Made by a program: the position numbers and the translations under genes | Assembly (NCBI RefSeq): GCF_000620505.1 | Contig: NZ_JIBC01000006.1 | Coordinates: 372,001 to 436,000 of the forward strand | Source: Sulfitobacter sp. 20_GPM-1509m | GTDB lineage: Bacteria; Pseudomonadota; Alphaproteobacteria; Rhodobacterales; Rhodobacteraceae | Length of the DNA stretch: 64,000 nt | Direction of reading: 5' to 3' | Shown here: positions 55,190 through 64,000 of the stretch, in pieces | Numbering within the stretch: position 1 is the stretch's first letter | Layout of the letters: each line of letters opens with the position of its first letter | The notes under the pieces: model-generated | What the model saw: the letters and a program-made list of their open reading frames with translations, nothing else | Told to the model about the DNA's origin: nothing | Databases searched by the model: none

Positions 55190-57145
55190 ATGATTACAGA
55201 ACTTGGTCACTTTTCCCTGATCCTCGCCTTTCTGGTGGCGATCGTACAGGCCGTGGTGCCGATGATCGGCGCGCAGCGGCGCAATGCGGCGTGGATGGCG
55301 GTGGCAGAACCTGCCGCTGCGGCGCAGTTTTTCCTGACGCTGGCGGCCTTCGGTGCGCTGATGTGGGCCTTTGTCACCTCGGACTTCTCGCTGCGGCTGG
55401 TGGTGCAAAACAGCCATTCCGCGAAACCGATGCTGTATAAAATCAGCGGCACGTGGGGCAACCACGAGGGGTCCATGCTGCTGTGGGTGCTGATCGTGTC
55501 CCTGTTCGGCGCGATGGCCGCGTGGTTCGGGGGCAACCTGCCGCCTTCCTTGCGCGCCCGCGTGCTGTCGGTGCAGGCGGCGATTGGCGTGGCGTTCTTT
55601 GCCTTTATCCTGTTCACCTCGAACCCGTTCCTGCGCCTTGCCGTGCCGCCCTTCGACGGGCAGGACCTGAACCCGCTGTTGCAAGACCCCGGATTGGCCT
55701 TTCACCCGCCGTTTCTCTACCTGGGCTATGTCGGCCTTAGTATGACCTTCAGCTTTGCCATGGCCGCCCTGATCGAGGGGCGGGTCGACGCCGCATGGGG
55801 CCGCTGGGTGCGCCCGTGGACGCTGGCCGCGTGGATCTTCCTGACCATCGGCATCGCGCTGGGATCGTGGTGGGCCTACTACGAACTGGGCTGGGGCGGC
55901 TTCTGGTTCTGGGACCCGGTCGAGAATGCATCCTTCATGCCATGGCTGCTGGCCGCCGCCCTGTTCCATTCCGCCATCGTGGTGGAAAAACGCGAAAGCC
56001 TGAAGTCGTGGACCATCCTGCTGGCGATCCTGGCCTTTGGCTTCTCGCTGATCGGCACCTTTATCGTGCGCTCGGGCCTGCTGACCTCGGTCCATGCCTT
56101 CGCCAACGACCCCGAACGCGGCGTGTTTATCCTGGCCATCCTCGCGGTCTTCGTCGGCGGGGCGCTGACGCTCTATGCCGCGCGCGCCGGTGCCATGGAG
56201 GCGCGCGGCGTCTTCGGCATGGTCAGCCGCGAAAGCGCGCTGCTGGTGAACAATATCCTGCTGGCGGTCGCGTGCTTCGTGGTCTTTGTCGGCACCATGT
56301 GGCCGCTGGTGGCCGAGATGTTCCTGGATCGCAAACTCAGCGTCGGGCCGCCGTTCTTCAACATGGCCTTCACCCCCTTCATGGTCCTGCTGGGGCTGGT
56401 GCTGCCCGTGGGCGCGGTGATGCCGTGGAAACGGGCCAAACTGGGGCGCGCCGTGCGGCTGATGGCACCGGTGTTCGTGCTGGCGCTGGCGTTGGCCGGG
56501 CTGGTCTGGGTGATGCAGACGGGGCGCAGCATGCTGGGGCCGGTGGGCCTGTTCCTGGGCGCATGGCTGGTGATGGGGGCGGCGGTCGACCTGTGGACGC
56601 GCACCGGACGCAGCGGCATGGCCCGCCTGTTCCGCCTGCCACGCGCCGACTGGGGCAAGGCCGTGGCCCACGCAGGCTTTGGCGTGACCGTGTTTGGCAT
56701 CGCAGGGCTGACCGCATGGCAGTCCGAGGATATCCGCGTCGCCCAACTGGGCCAGCCCTTTGACGTGGGGGCCTATACCCTGACCCTGACCGACGTGCAG
56801 CGCGGCGAGGGGCCGAATTACTTTGCCACCACCGGCTTTGTTACGCTGGCGCAAGACGGCCGCGAGATCGCGCAACTGCGCCCCGAAAAGCGGGTCTATC
56901 CCGTGGCGCAAATGCCCACGACCGAGGCCGCGATTGACCAGTCACTGGCCCGCGACGTCTACGTGGTGATCGGCGACGAACAGGACGCGGGCGGCTGGGC
57001 CGTGCGCACCTATATCAAACCGCTGGTCAACTGGATCTGGATCGGCTGCGCCCTGATGGCCCTTGGCGGCGGTCTCAGCCTCAGCGACCGGCGCTTCCGC
57101 GTGGCGGCAGGGGCGCGCAAGACATCGGCGGTGCCTGCGGAATGA
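55190..57145 (+). CDS. ccmF: heme lyase CcmF/NrfE family subunit
   Basis: A 651-residue polytopic membrane protein that attaches heme to apocytochrome c. The heme-handling WWD motif is WGGFWFWDPVENASFMPW (about residues 235-252). Many hydrophobic helices are present. The length matches CcmF. ATG 55190 is the conserved start (MITELGHFSLILAFL). It overlaps ccmH by 4 bases. Confidence 0.96.
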   Translation: MITELGHFSLILAFLVAIVQAVVPMIGAQRRNAAWMAVAEPAAAAQFFLTLAAFGALMWAFVTSDFSLRLVVQNSHSAKPMLYKISGTWGNHEGSMLLWVLIVSLFGAMAAWFGGNLPPSLRARVLSVQAAIGVAFFAFILFTSNPFLRLAVPPFDGQDLNPLLQDPGLAFHPPFLYLGYVGLSMTFSFAMAALIEGRVDAAWGRWVRPWTLAAWIFLTIGIALGSWWAYYELGWGGFWFWDPVENASFMPWLLAAALFHSAIVVEKRESLKSWTILLAILAFGFSLIGTFIVRSGLLTSVHAFANDPERGVFILAILAVFVGGALTLYAARAGAMEARGVFGMVSRESALLVNNILLAVACFVVFVGTMWPLVAEMFLDRKLSVGPPFFNMAFTPFMVLLGLVLPVGAVMPWKRAKLGRAVRLMAPVFVLALALAGLVWVMQTGRSMLGPVGLFLGAWLVMGAAVDLWTRTGRSGMARLFRLPRADWGKAVAHAGFGVTVFGIAGLTAWQSEDIRVAQLGQPFDVGAYTLTLTDVQRGEGPNYFATTGFVTLAQDGREIAQLRPEKRVYPVAQMPTTEAAIDQSLARDVYVVIGDEQDAGGWAVRTYIKPLVNWIWIGCALMALGGGLSLSDRRFRVAAGARKTSAVPAE

Positions 57146-57594
57146 AACGGCTGTTGATGATCCTGCTGCTGCTGGCCACCCCCCTCTGGGCGGTCGAGCC
57201 GGGCGAGGTGCTGGACAACCCCGCCCTCGAAACCCGCGCCCGCGAGATCAGCCAGGGCCTGCGCTGCCTGGTCTGTCGCAACGAAAGCATCGACGAAAGC
57301 CACGCGCCACTGGCCCGCGACCTGCGCCTGCTGGTGCGCGAACGGCTGGTGGCCGGCGACACCAACGCCGAAACCGTCGATTTCATCGTTGCGCGCTATG
57401 GCGAATACGTGCTGCTGCGCCCGCAGGCCACCGGCGCCAACTGGCTGCTGTGGGGGGCAGGGCCGGTGATGCTGCTGCTGGCCCTGCTGGGCGCGGGCCT
57501 CTACCTGCGCAGCCGCGCCCGCAGCCCCGCACCGCAAGACCAACCGCTCAGCGCGGCCGAGGCCAAACGCCTGGCCGAAATTCTCGACGAGTGA
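57142..57594 (+). CDS. ccmH: cytochrome c-type biogenesis protein CcmH
   Basis: A 150-residue thiol-disulfide protein that keeps apocytochrome c cysteines reduced. The redox motif LRCLVCRNES carries Cys42 and Cys45. It has a signal/anchor segment at the N-terminus and a second hydrophobic helix near residue 115. It overlaps the ccmF stop by 4 bases. The CcmI partner is not present in the window. Confidence 0.95.
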   Translation: MKRLLMILLLLATPLWAVEPGEVLDNPALETRAREISQGLRCLVCRNESIDESHAPLARDLRLLVRERLVAGDTNAETVDFIVARYGEYVLLRPQATGANWLLWGAGPVMLLLALLGAGLYLRSRARSPAPQDQPLSAAEAKRLAEILDE

Positions 57595-57688
57595 CGCGCG
57601 GTTTCGCTGTGCCTGCGCGGCCTGTTTGCTAAGCTGCGGCCAAATGGGGCGGCCCCGCGCCGCCACCCGCAACCAAAAGGGACCCCGC

Positions 57689-58471
57689 ATGCACTACGAA
57701 ACGCTGACCTACGACCTGACCGATGGCGTCGCCGTCATCACCCTGAACCGCCCCGAAAAGATGAACGCGCTGACCAGCCAGATGCGCGCCGAGATTGCCC
57801 AAGCCGTCGACCGCGCGGGCAAAGAGGCGCGGGTCGTGGTGCTGACAGGTGCGGGCGACCGCGCGTTCTGCTCGGGTCAGGATCTGGGCGATGGCACCGG
57901 GGGCTTGGGTGCGGAAAACACCGAACGCACCCTGCGCGACGAATACGCCCCGATGCTGCGCGCCATCGTGAACTGCCCCGTGCCGACCATCTGCGCGGTG
58001 AACGGGGCAGCGGCGGGGGCAGGGGCCAACCTTGCGCTGGCCGCCGACGTGGTCATCGCCGCCGAACGCGCCTATTTCATGCAGGCCTTTGCCCGCATCG
58101 CCCTGATCCCCGACGCAGGCGGCACCTATACCCTGCCGCGCACCATGGGCATGTCCAAAGCGATGGGCGCGGCCCTCTTTGCCGACCGTATCAGCGCCAA
58201 ACAGGCCGATGACTGGGGCATGATCTGGGAAGCAGTGCCGGACGCCGAGTTTGACAGCCACTGGAAGGCGCGCGCGGCGCATCTGGCCAACGGCCCGACC
58301 AAGACCTACGGCGCGATCAAACGCGTGCTGCGGGCAAGCTGGGCCAACGATCTGGAAGAACAGCTTGAGCTGGAAGCATCCGAACAAGGCCAATGCGCCG
58401 AGAGCCGCGATTTTGTCGAGGGCGTGGTGGCCTTTACCGAGAAGCGCAAAGCGAATTTCGAAGGGCGGTAA
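57689..58471 (+). CDS. enoyl-CoA hydratase/isomerase family protein (PaaG-like)
   Basis: A 260-residue crotonase-fold enzyme. The oxyanion-hole blocks are GAGDRAFCSGQDLGDG and CAVNGAAAGAGANLALAADV. The C-terminal part resembles PaaG, the 1,2-epoxyphenylacetyl-CoA isomerase of phenylacetate degradation, but other paa genes are absent here. ATG 57689 gives the normal N-terminus MHYETLTYDL. It lies 94 bases after ccmH and is probably a separate unit. Confidence 0.85.
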   Translation: MHYETLTYDLTDGVAVITLNRPEKMNALTSQMRAEIAQAVDRAGKEARVVVLTGAGDRAFCSGQDLGDGTGGLGAENTERTLRDEYAPMLRAIVNCPVPTICAVNGAAAGAGANLALAADVVIAAERAYFMQAFARIALIPDAGGTYTLPRTMGMSKAMGAALFADRISAKQADDWGMIWEAVPDAEFDSHWKARAAHLANGPTKTYGAIKRVLRASWANDLEEQLELEASEQGQCAESRDFVEGVVAFTEKRKANFEGR

Positions 58472-58623
58472 GGGGCTGCGGACGGGGGCGCTGTCGGCCA
58501 AGTGCAACCTTGATGCTTTTATACCTCGGATACTTCGAGAGCGTCGCGTGACTTCTCCCGATAGCGCACGTCTGAGCATGGGAGGAGTGCGGGCAACGTC
58601 TGCTACGCGAGACAAAGCTGCCG

Positions 58624-58803
58624 TTTGAAATGGAGTGCAAAGCCGCGCATCGTCGGGCCGTGGTGCGGCGATGCGACCTTGGTGTCTGGCACTTTATGGC
58701 AGCCAAGCACATCCTAGCTGGCGGCAACACGCAACAGCAGCCAAATCGCCGTGCCGGCGGACGGCCCGGCGATGCGCGGCGGCCTTCGGCCTTGATTCCG
58801 CGC
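58624..58803 (-). repeat. structured intergenic repeat, type B copy 3
   Basis: It lies in the 429-base gap between the enoyl-CoA hydratase and the RTX-like gene. The core (58774-58803) on the minus strand has arms GCGCGG/CCGCGC and GGCC/GGCC around GAA. The 14 bases ending at 58624 are identical to those preceding repeat A1. The rest of the gap shows no clear feature. Confidence 0.85.
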
Positions 58804-58900
58804 AGGTGAAAAACGGCAAGGCCTCCAAGCCGACCTTAACCGCATCATACAGCAAGGTCGGCTTCCCCCATCAGCCCTGGCCCGCAAACACCCCAGATTG

Positions 58901-59812
58901 TCACGCCGCCAGAGCGTTGATCGCCGACGTGTTGTAGATGAACACATCACCCGCATCAATCCGGCCCGCTGCACCGATCACCCGTGCCACCACCACATCA
59001 TCGGCCAGCACCAGCGCATCGTCGCCATCGTCCTGAACCGTGATCTCGGGGTCGGTTGCGCTGTTGGTCAGCACGCCGATGGCCTCGTCGTCCTCGAAAT
59101 CCTGCACCACCGCGGGGCCTGCATCGCCCACCTGGTTTTGCAGGATCATGAAACTGTCCAGCCCGGTGCCGCCGGTGCCATCGTCGCCCGCACCCAGAAC
59201 CAGCAGGTCATCGCCGTCGTCGCCGTTCAGCACATCAACCTCGCCATCGTCGCGCAACTGGAAGGTGCTGGGGGGAATCTCGTCCTCAAGATCCTCGACC
59301 GTCGCCCCGTCGCGCAGCATCTTCATCTGCTCGAACGACAGCGGCAGACCCGCGACCTTGCCGCCGACCAGCACGTCGTCATCCGCGCCGCCCGACAGGG
59401 TGTCGGCCCCTTTGCCACCCAGCAGCAGGTCATCGCCTGCACTGCCTTCCAGAGAATCGTCGCCCTGATCGCCCTCGACCCAATCGTCGCCTGCGCCGCC
59501 GCGCACCGTGTCGTCGCCGCGCCCTGCAACAAGGACGTCATCGCCGTCACCGCCGCCGATGTCGTCGCGGCCCTGCTGGCCAAAGATCACATCATCGCCG
59601 TCGTCACCGCGCAGCACGTCATCGCCGCTGCCGCCTTCGATGTTGTCATCACCGGCACCGCCCTTGATCACGTCATCGCCGTTTTTGCCGTCCAGATCAT
59701 CGGCCTGATCGGTGCCGTTGATGTCGTCGTCACTGTTATTCTCGTCGTCGACCAGTTCAAAAATCCCCCAGCCCAGCAGCAGGCCGGGCAGGATAAATGC
59801 AAGAGCGCCCAT
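58901..59812 (-). CDS. RTX-like calcium-binding repeat protein
   Basis: A 303-residue acidic protein. After a hydrophobic N-terminal segment (ALAFILPGLLLGWGIFEL) it carries about ten nonapeptide repeats (pattern GGxGxDxxx, for example GGAGDDNIEGGSGDDVL), which form a calcium-binding beta-roll. Residues 160-303 are a separate non-repeat domain. RTX proteins are usually exported by type I secretion. ATG 59812 is chosen because upstream sequence is unrelated. No secretion genes are nearby. Confidence 0.82.
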   Translation of the reverse strand: MGALAFILPGLLLGWGIFELVDDENNSDDDINGTDQADDLDGKNGDDVIKGGAGDDNIEGGSGDDVLRGDDGDDVIFGQQGRDDIGGGDGDDVLVAGRGDDTVRGGAGDDWVEGDQGDDSLEGSAGDDLLLGGKGADTLSGGADDDVLVGGKVAGLPLSFEQMKMLRDGATVEDLEDEIPPSTFQLRDDGEVDVLNGDDGDDLLVLGAGDDGTGGTGLDSFMILQNQVGDAGPAVVQDFEDDEAIGVLTNSATDPEITVQDDGDDALVLADDVVVARVIGAAGRIDAGDVFIYNTSAINALAA

Positions 59813-59956
59813 TATCGTTTCCCCAGGAAAAATGCTTTGGTGCCAAATGCTAAGCGGCGCAGAATACTCCGTCAATCTGCGGTTGACGTGAATGCGATGG
59901 GACTGTCTCGGGTTTGAGAACAGTTGCCGCAATTCCGGCACATTCGTCCTGAAAAC

Positions 59957-59985
59957 GAAAAAAGCCACCCCGAAGGGTGGCTTTC
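59957..59985 (-). terminator. intrinsic terminator of gltA
   Basis: A stem (AAAGCCACCC/GGGTGGCTTT) with CGAA loop lies 21 bases downstream of the gltA stop. On the minus strand it is followed by TTTTTTCG. Confidence 0.85.
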
Positions 59986-60005
59986 CGATGGCTTTGCAAA
60001 ACGCC

Positions 60006-61301
60006 TTAGCGCTTTTCGATGTCCACGTAATCGCGGGCGGTTTCGCCCAGATACAGCTGGCGCGGACGGCCGATCTTGTTTTGCGGATCTGCGATCATTT
60101 CCTTCCACTGCGACACCCAACCGACGGTGCGCGACAGCGCAAAGATCGGGGTGAACATCGACGTGGGGAAGCCCATCGCTTCGAGGATGATGCCCGAATA
60201 GAAATCGACGTTCGGGAACAGCTTCTTGTCCGCGAAATACGGATCTTCCAGCGCCTGTTTCTCCAGCTCTTTCGCCACTTGCAGCGTCGGGTTGTTCTCG
60301 ACGCCCAGCAGTTCCAGAACCTCGTCGGCGCTTTCCTTCATCACGGTCGCGCGCGGGTCAAAGTTCTTGTAGACGCGGTGACCAAAGCCCATCAGGCGGA
60401 AAGGATCGTTCTTGTCCTTGGCGCGGGCGATGAATTCGGGAATGCGGTCGGGCGTGCCGATCTCTTTCAGCATTTCCAGGCAGGCCTGGTTGGCACCACC
60501 GTGGGCAGGCCCCCACAGACAGGCGATACCAGCCGCGATACAGGCGAACGGGTTCGCCCCCGAGGACGACGCCAGACGCACGGTCGAGGTCGACGCGTTC
60601 TGTTCGTGGTCCGCGTGCAGGGTAAAGATCCGGTCCATCGCGCGCGACAGAATCGGGTTCACCACATAGTCCTCCGCAGGCACGGCAAAGCACATGCGCA
60701 GGAAGTTCGACGCATAGTCCAGATCGTTGCGCGGATATTCGAACGGCTGGCCGATGGTGTATTTATAGGCCATCGCGGCAATCGTCGGCATCTTGGCGAT
60801 CAGGCGGATCGACGCCACTTCGCGCTGCCATTCATCGGTGATGTCGGTGCTGTCGTGATAGAACGCAGACATCGCGCCCACCACGCCGACCATGACGGCC
60901 ATCGGGTGCGCATCGCGGCGGAAGCCACGGAAGAAATTCATCATCTGCTCGTGCAGCATCGTGTGGTTGGTCACGCGATGTTCGAAATCTTCCAGCTCTG
61001 CGGGCGACGGCAGTTCGCCGTACAGCAGCAGATAGCACACTTCGAGATAATGCGATTTGGCCGCCAGCTGGTCGATCGGATAGCCACGGTGCAGCAACAC
61101 ACCCTCGTCACCGTCGATAAAGGTGATCGTGCTGTCACAGCTTGCGGTCGACGTATAGCCCGGATCATAGGTGAACACGCCCGCCTGGGAATACAGCTTG
61201 CGGATGTCGAGAACGTCAGGTCCTGCGGTGGGCGAATGGATCGGCAGTTCATAGTCCTTGCCGTCAATCGTGAGTTTTGCAGTCTTAGTCGAGTCGGCCA
61301 T
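60006..61301 (-). CDS. gltA: citrate synthase
   Basis: A 431-residue type II citrate synthase that condenses oxaloacetate and acetyl-CoA. The active-site blocks [17 protein letters not shown] and [14 protein letters not shown] are present. The ATG at 61301 has GGAAGGGA upstream. The gene is followed by a good terminator. It lies downstream of gltX on the same strand, separated by 109 bases. Confidence 0.96.
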   Translation of the reverse strand: MADSTKTAKLTIDGKDYELPIHSPTAGPDVLDIRKLYSQAGVFTYDPGYTSTASCDSTITFIDGDEGVLLHRGYPIDQLAAKSHYLEVCYLLLYGELPSPAELEDFEHRVTNHTMLHEQMMNFFRGFRRDAHPMAVMVGVVGAMSAFYHDSTDITDEWQREVASIRLIAKMPTIAAMAYKYTIGQPFEYPRNDLDYASNFLRMCFAVPAEDYVVNPILSRAMDRIFTLHADHEQNASTSTVRLASSSGANPFACIAAGIACLWGPAHGGANQACLEMLKEIGTPDRIPEFIARAKDKNDPFRLMGFGHRVYKNFDPRATVMKESADEVLELLGVENNPTLQVAKELEKQALEDPYFADKKLFPNVDFYSGIILEAMGFPTSMFTPIFALSRTVGWVSQWKEMIADPQNKIGRPRQLYLGETARDYVDIEKR

Positions 61302-61348
61302 GCGGTCCCTTCCTGAGTTTCGCCCGGGCGGTCAAAGCCACCGGCGGC

Positions 61349-61368
61349 GCCCGAACCGAAGTTCGGGC
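61349..61368. other. short inverted repeat between gltX and gltA
   Basis: GCCCGAAC and GTTCGGGC form an 8-bp stem with a CGAA loop in the 109-base gap. It is downstream of gltX and upstream of gltA on the minus strand. It may stop gltX transcription or form part of the gltA leader; no T-tract follows. Confidence 0.5.
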
Positions 61369-61410
61369 CAATTGCTACGTCGCCTATCCTTTAGAACGGG
61401 TTAACCAGTC

Positions 61411-62811
61411 TCAGGCAGCGACATCGTTGATGCGGGCACGGGTTTCGTCGGGTCCCAGAACCAGCATCATGTCAAACACAGAAGGGGTTACCGCGCGACC
61501 TGCAAGCGCCGCCCGCAAAGGGCCCGCCAGTTTTCCGAACTTGGTGTCGTTCTGTTCGGCAAAGTCGTTTAGTTTCGCCTCCAGGCTGTCACGGTCCCAG
61601 CTATCATTTTGCAGATGCGGCGTCAATTGCGCGAGCAGTGTGCGGTTTTCCACAGTCAGAGCTTTTTCAGCCTTTTCATCGACTTGAACAGGTCGGGACG
61701 TAAGGGCAAACGCGGCCTTATCTAGCAGTTCATAAAAGGTTTTCGCCCTTTCCTTGAGAAAAGGCATGGCTTTTGCCAGCAACGCGTTCTGCGCGTCGTT
61801 CAGCGCAGGCGCACCGGTCACCTTCAAAAATTCGGCCAATTCATGCTGCAACGCGGCATCATCGCTCACGGCAATGTGTTGCCCGCTGAGATTCTCCAGC
61901 TTCTTGGTGTCGAACCGCGCGGGGCTTTTGCCGATACCGGACAGGTCGAACCACTCCAGCGCCTGCGCGTCGGTGAAAAACTCGTCGTCGCCGTGGCTCC
62001 AGCCCAGCCGCGACAGGTAATTGCGCATCCCCGCCGCAGGATAGCCCATCGCCTGGTACTCCTGCGCACCCAATGCGCCATGCCGTTTCGACAGCTTCTT
62101 GCCATCCGCCCCGTGGATCAGCGGAATATGCGCCCAGACCGGCACATCCCAGCCCATGGCGTTGTAGATCATCATCTGGCGGGCGGCGTTGTTCAGGTGG
62201 TCGTCGCCCCGGATCACATGGGTCACGCCCATGTCGTGATCGTCCACCACCACGGCCAGCATATAGACCGGCGTGCCGTCCGACCGCAGCAGCACCATAT
62301 CGTCCAGCTGTTCGTTGCCGATGGTCACATCGCCCTGCACCTCGTCACGGATCACGGTCTTGCCCTCAAGAGGGGCCTTGATTCGAATGACATATGGCGC
62401 CTCGGGGTGGCTTGATGCCTCCGCATCCCGCCAGGGCGACCGGAACAGGGTCGATTTGCCCTCGGCCTTGGCCGCCTCGCGGAAGGCCGCGATTTCGTCC
62501 TGGGTCGAGAAACACTTGTACGCCTTGCCCTGCGCCAACAGGTCCAGCGCCACTTCGGCATGGCGCGGCGCGCGTTCGAACTGGCTGATCACCTCGCCAT
62601 CATGGTCCAGGCCCAGCCACGCCATCCCCTGCAGGATCGCGGCGGTGGCTTCGCGGGTTGAACGCGCGCGGTCGGTGTCCTCGATGCGCAGCAGGAACTT
62701 GCCGCCACGGCCACGGGCATAAAGCCAGTTGAACAGCGCCGTACGCGCGCCACCGATGTGCAGATAGCCTGTGGGCGAGGGCGCGAAACGGGTGACGACT
62801 TGGGTTGTCAT
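61411..62811 (-). CDS. gltX: glutamyl-tRNA synthetase
   Basis: A 466-residue class I aminoacyl-tRNA synthetase that charges tRNA-Glu. The HIGH-type motif is [20 protein letters not shown] (residues 10-29) and the KMSKS-type motif is [11 protein letters not shown] 62811 directly precedes the conserved N-terminus. An upstream extension of the frame is not supported. Its start faces away from comEC, 77 bases on the other side. Confidence 0.95.
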   Translation of the reverse strand: MTTQVVTRFAPSPTGYLHIGGARTALFNWLYARGRGGKFLLRIEDTDRARSTREATAAILQGMAWLGLDHDGEVISQFERAPRHAEVALDLLAQGKAYKCFSTQDEIAAFREAAKAEGKSTLFRSPWRDAEASSHPEAPYVIRIKAPLEGKTVIRDEVQGDVTIGNEQLDDMVLLRSDGTPVYMLAVVVDDHDMGVTHVIRGDDHLNNAARQMMIYNAMGWDVPVWAHIPLIHGADGKKLSKRHGALGAQEYQAMGYPAAGMRNYLSRLGWSHGDDEFFTDAQALEWFDLSGIGKSPARFDTKKLENLSGQHIAVSDDAALQHELAEFLKVTGAPALNDAQNALLAKAMPFLKERAKTFYELLDKAAFALTSRPVQVDEKAEKALTVENRTLLAQLTPHLQNDSWDRDSLEAKLNDFAEQNDTKFGKLAGPLRAALAGRAVTPSVFDMMLVLGPDETRARINDVAA

Positions 62812-62888
62812 GGGGCGTTTACCTTTCAGTAACCAGAAGATGGCTAGAGTTTGCGCCTGTCTATCCAGTGGACCCATAAGGGGCAAGC

Positions 62889-64000
62889 ATGCGCATCCTA
62901 CGCGCCGCCGAACACGCGATGCTGACACAGCGGGGGCATCTGTTCCACTGGGTGCCTGTCTGCCTCGCCATGGGCATCGGCGGCTTTTTTGTCCTGCGGT
63001 TTGAACCCTCCGGCATGATGCTGGCGGGGGCGGCGGCCCTGGCTGGGGCGCTGTGGCTGCTCGGCCGGCATATAGACGAGGCATTTCGCCCGATCCCTTT
63101 CGCGCTGGTGCTGATGCTGGCGGGGGCGCTGCTGGCCGCCGTGCGGGCGCATTCCGTGGCGGGGCCGGTGCTGGGCTGGCGCTATTACGGTCCGGTCGAG
63201 GGGCGGGTCGTGGCGCTGGACCGCAGCGGATCGGATGCGGTGCGCGTCACGCTGGACCGCGTGGTGCTTGAACGCGTGTCACCTGCGCGCACGCCGCTGC
63301 GCGTGCGGGTGTCGCTCCATGGCGACGGCGCGGGGATCGACCCGCAACCGGGCATGCGGGTGATGACCACGGCGCATCTGTCCCCCCCCGGCGGTCCGGT
63401 GGAGCCGGGCGGTTTCGATTTCCAGCGGCACGCATGGTTCAACCGGCTGGGCGCGGTGGGCTATACCCGCGTGCCGCTCGTCGGGCTCGAGGCCGCACAG
63501 GACGGCTGGTCGCTGGCCACCTTCCGGCTGCGCATGGCGATGTCGTCCCACATCCGCGCCGCCTTGCCCGGCGACGTGGGCGGCTTTGCCGCCGCCGTCA
63601 CCACCGGCGACCGCAGCGGCATCAGCCTGGCCACGCTCGACACCCTGCGCGCCAGCAATACCGCGCACCTGCTGGCCATATCCGGCCTGCACATGGGCCT
63701 GCTCAGCGGCTTTGTGCTGGGCCTGTTGCGGCTGGTGCTGGCGGCCATTCCGGGGGCGGCGCTGCACTGGCCCGTGCGCAAGATCGCCGCCGCCGGCGCG
63801 CTGGTCGCGGCCTCGGGCTATCTGGCGCTGTCGGGGGGCAACGTGGCGACCGAACGCGCCTATGTCATGGCCGCCGTCGCGCTGTGCGCCGTGATGCTGA
63901 GCCGCCGCGCCATCAGCCTGCGGGCGGTGGCAATGGCGGCCATCATCGTGCTGGTCCTGCGCCCCGAGGCCTTGCTGGGCCCCGGTTTCCAGATGTCCTT
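62889..64000 (+). CDS. ComEC/Rec2 family competence protein, N-terminal part cut by window edge
   Basis: The first 370 residues are present. A membrane region (helices near residues 24 and 70) and a soluble DUF4131-like domain are followed by the Competence domain with the signature [15 protein letters not shown]. ComEC forms the inner-membrane channel for DNA uptake. Its C-terminal hydrolase domain would lie beyond the window. ATG 62889 has no strong ribosome site, only GGGGCAAGC upstream. Confidence 0.9.
   Translation, partial: MRILRAAEHAMLTQRGHLFHWVPVCLAMGIGGFFVLRFEPSGMMLAGAAALAGALWLLGRHIDEAFRPIPFALVLMLAGALLAAVRAHSVAGPVLGWRYYGPVEGRVVALDRSGSDAVRVTLDRVVLERVSPARTPLRVRVSLHGDGAGIDPQPGMRVMTTAHLSPPGGPVEPGGFDFQRHAWFNRLGAVGYTRVPLVGLEAAQDGWSLATFRLRMAMSSHIRAALPGDVGGFAAAVTTGDRSGISLATLDTLRASNTAHLLAISGLHMGLLSGFVLGLLRLVLAAIPGAALHWPVRKIAAAGALVAASGYLALSGGNVATERAYVMAAVALCAVMLSRRAISLRAVAMAAIIVLVLRPEALLGPGFQMS

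Noticed and set aside
55025-56911. 628-codon minus-strand open frame opposite ccmF
   Set aside because: His/Gln/Arg-rich low-complexity translation typical of an antisense frame; ccmF is certain.
58624-58810. A stop-free frame through repeat B that gives similar peptides in all three copies (for example HFMAAKH, then QQQPNRRAGGRP)
   Set aside because: Most differences between copies B1 and B3 change the amino acid, the GC-rich sequence rarely makes stops, and there is no ribosome site. The similarity follows from nucleotide conservation of the repeat.

Overview
The window reads as a chromosomal segment from an alphaproteobacterium of the order Rhodobacterales, most likely the Roseobacter group. 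This is inferred from high G+C, the gene orders surE-pcm-nlpD, radA-cvpA-purF and gltA-gltX-comEC, a Lin0512 gene pair beside an ABC ATPase, a gene-transfer-agent-type lysozyme/holin pair inside the ccm cluster, and abundant Hint_2 and Glyco_tranf_2_4 proteins. I see no rRNA, tRNA, CRISPR array, transposase or prophage structural genes. About 67 genes are supported, including two cut by the window edges.

Layout. 1-4966 (minus): a DEAD-box helicase fragment, two coupled family-2 glycosyltransferases, prfC and a Hint-domain protein. 5119-8987 (plus): an atypical SDR, an AlkC/AlkD-like HEAT-repeat protein, and a lone ABC ATPase coupled to two Lin0512 proteins. 9052-12306: a WYL regulator divergent from tatABC plus a DUF815 ATPase. 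12702-16710 (minus): a second Hint protein and surE-pcm-nlpD. 16876-23472 (minus): an SDR, two small proteins, purF, cvpA, radA and a membrane protein. 23603-27181 (minus): alr, an MlaE/MlaF-type ABC pair, two tiny membrane proteins and a PqiA-like protein in one overlapping operon. 27402-28163: an A+T-richer orphan between alr and dnaB. 28218-31666 (minus): dnaB, pyrE, pyrC.

31705-38550 (minus) is the most distinctive accessory region. It is a tightly overlapping run of GT2, sulfotransferase, a degenerate sulfotransferase-GT2 fusion, FkbM methyltransferase and GT2, followed by a hydrolase-like protein. Together these enzymes could build and decorate a surface glycan. 38764-40991 (plus) is a MoxR ATPase/VWA pair. 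41376-46263 holds small membrane genes (one apparently frameshifted), purL, a secreted protein, a candidate small RNA and a LysR regulator. 46433-58471 (plus) holds indolepyruvate ferredoxin oxidoreductase, an acyltransferase, murI, argC, ccmE, the lysis pair, ccmF, ccmH and an enoyl-CoA hydratase. 58901-64000 holds an RTX-like protein, gltA, gltX and the start of comEC.

The strongest non-gene signal is a family of intergenic repeats. Six copies occur, in the gaps at about 12.4, 18.6, 41.1, 52.8, 54.9 and 58.7 kb. All carry a two-tier hairpin core built around tiny 3-nt loops, mostly closed as C-GNA-G, and the arms show compensatory changes between copies. A second, shorter GC-rich palindromic element recurs in at least five other gaps.
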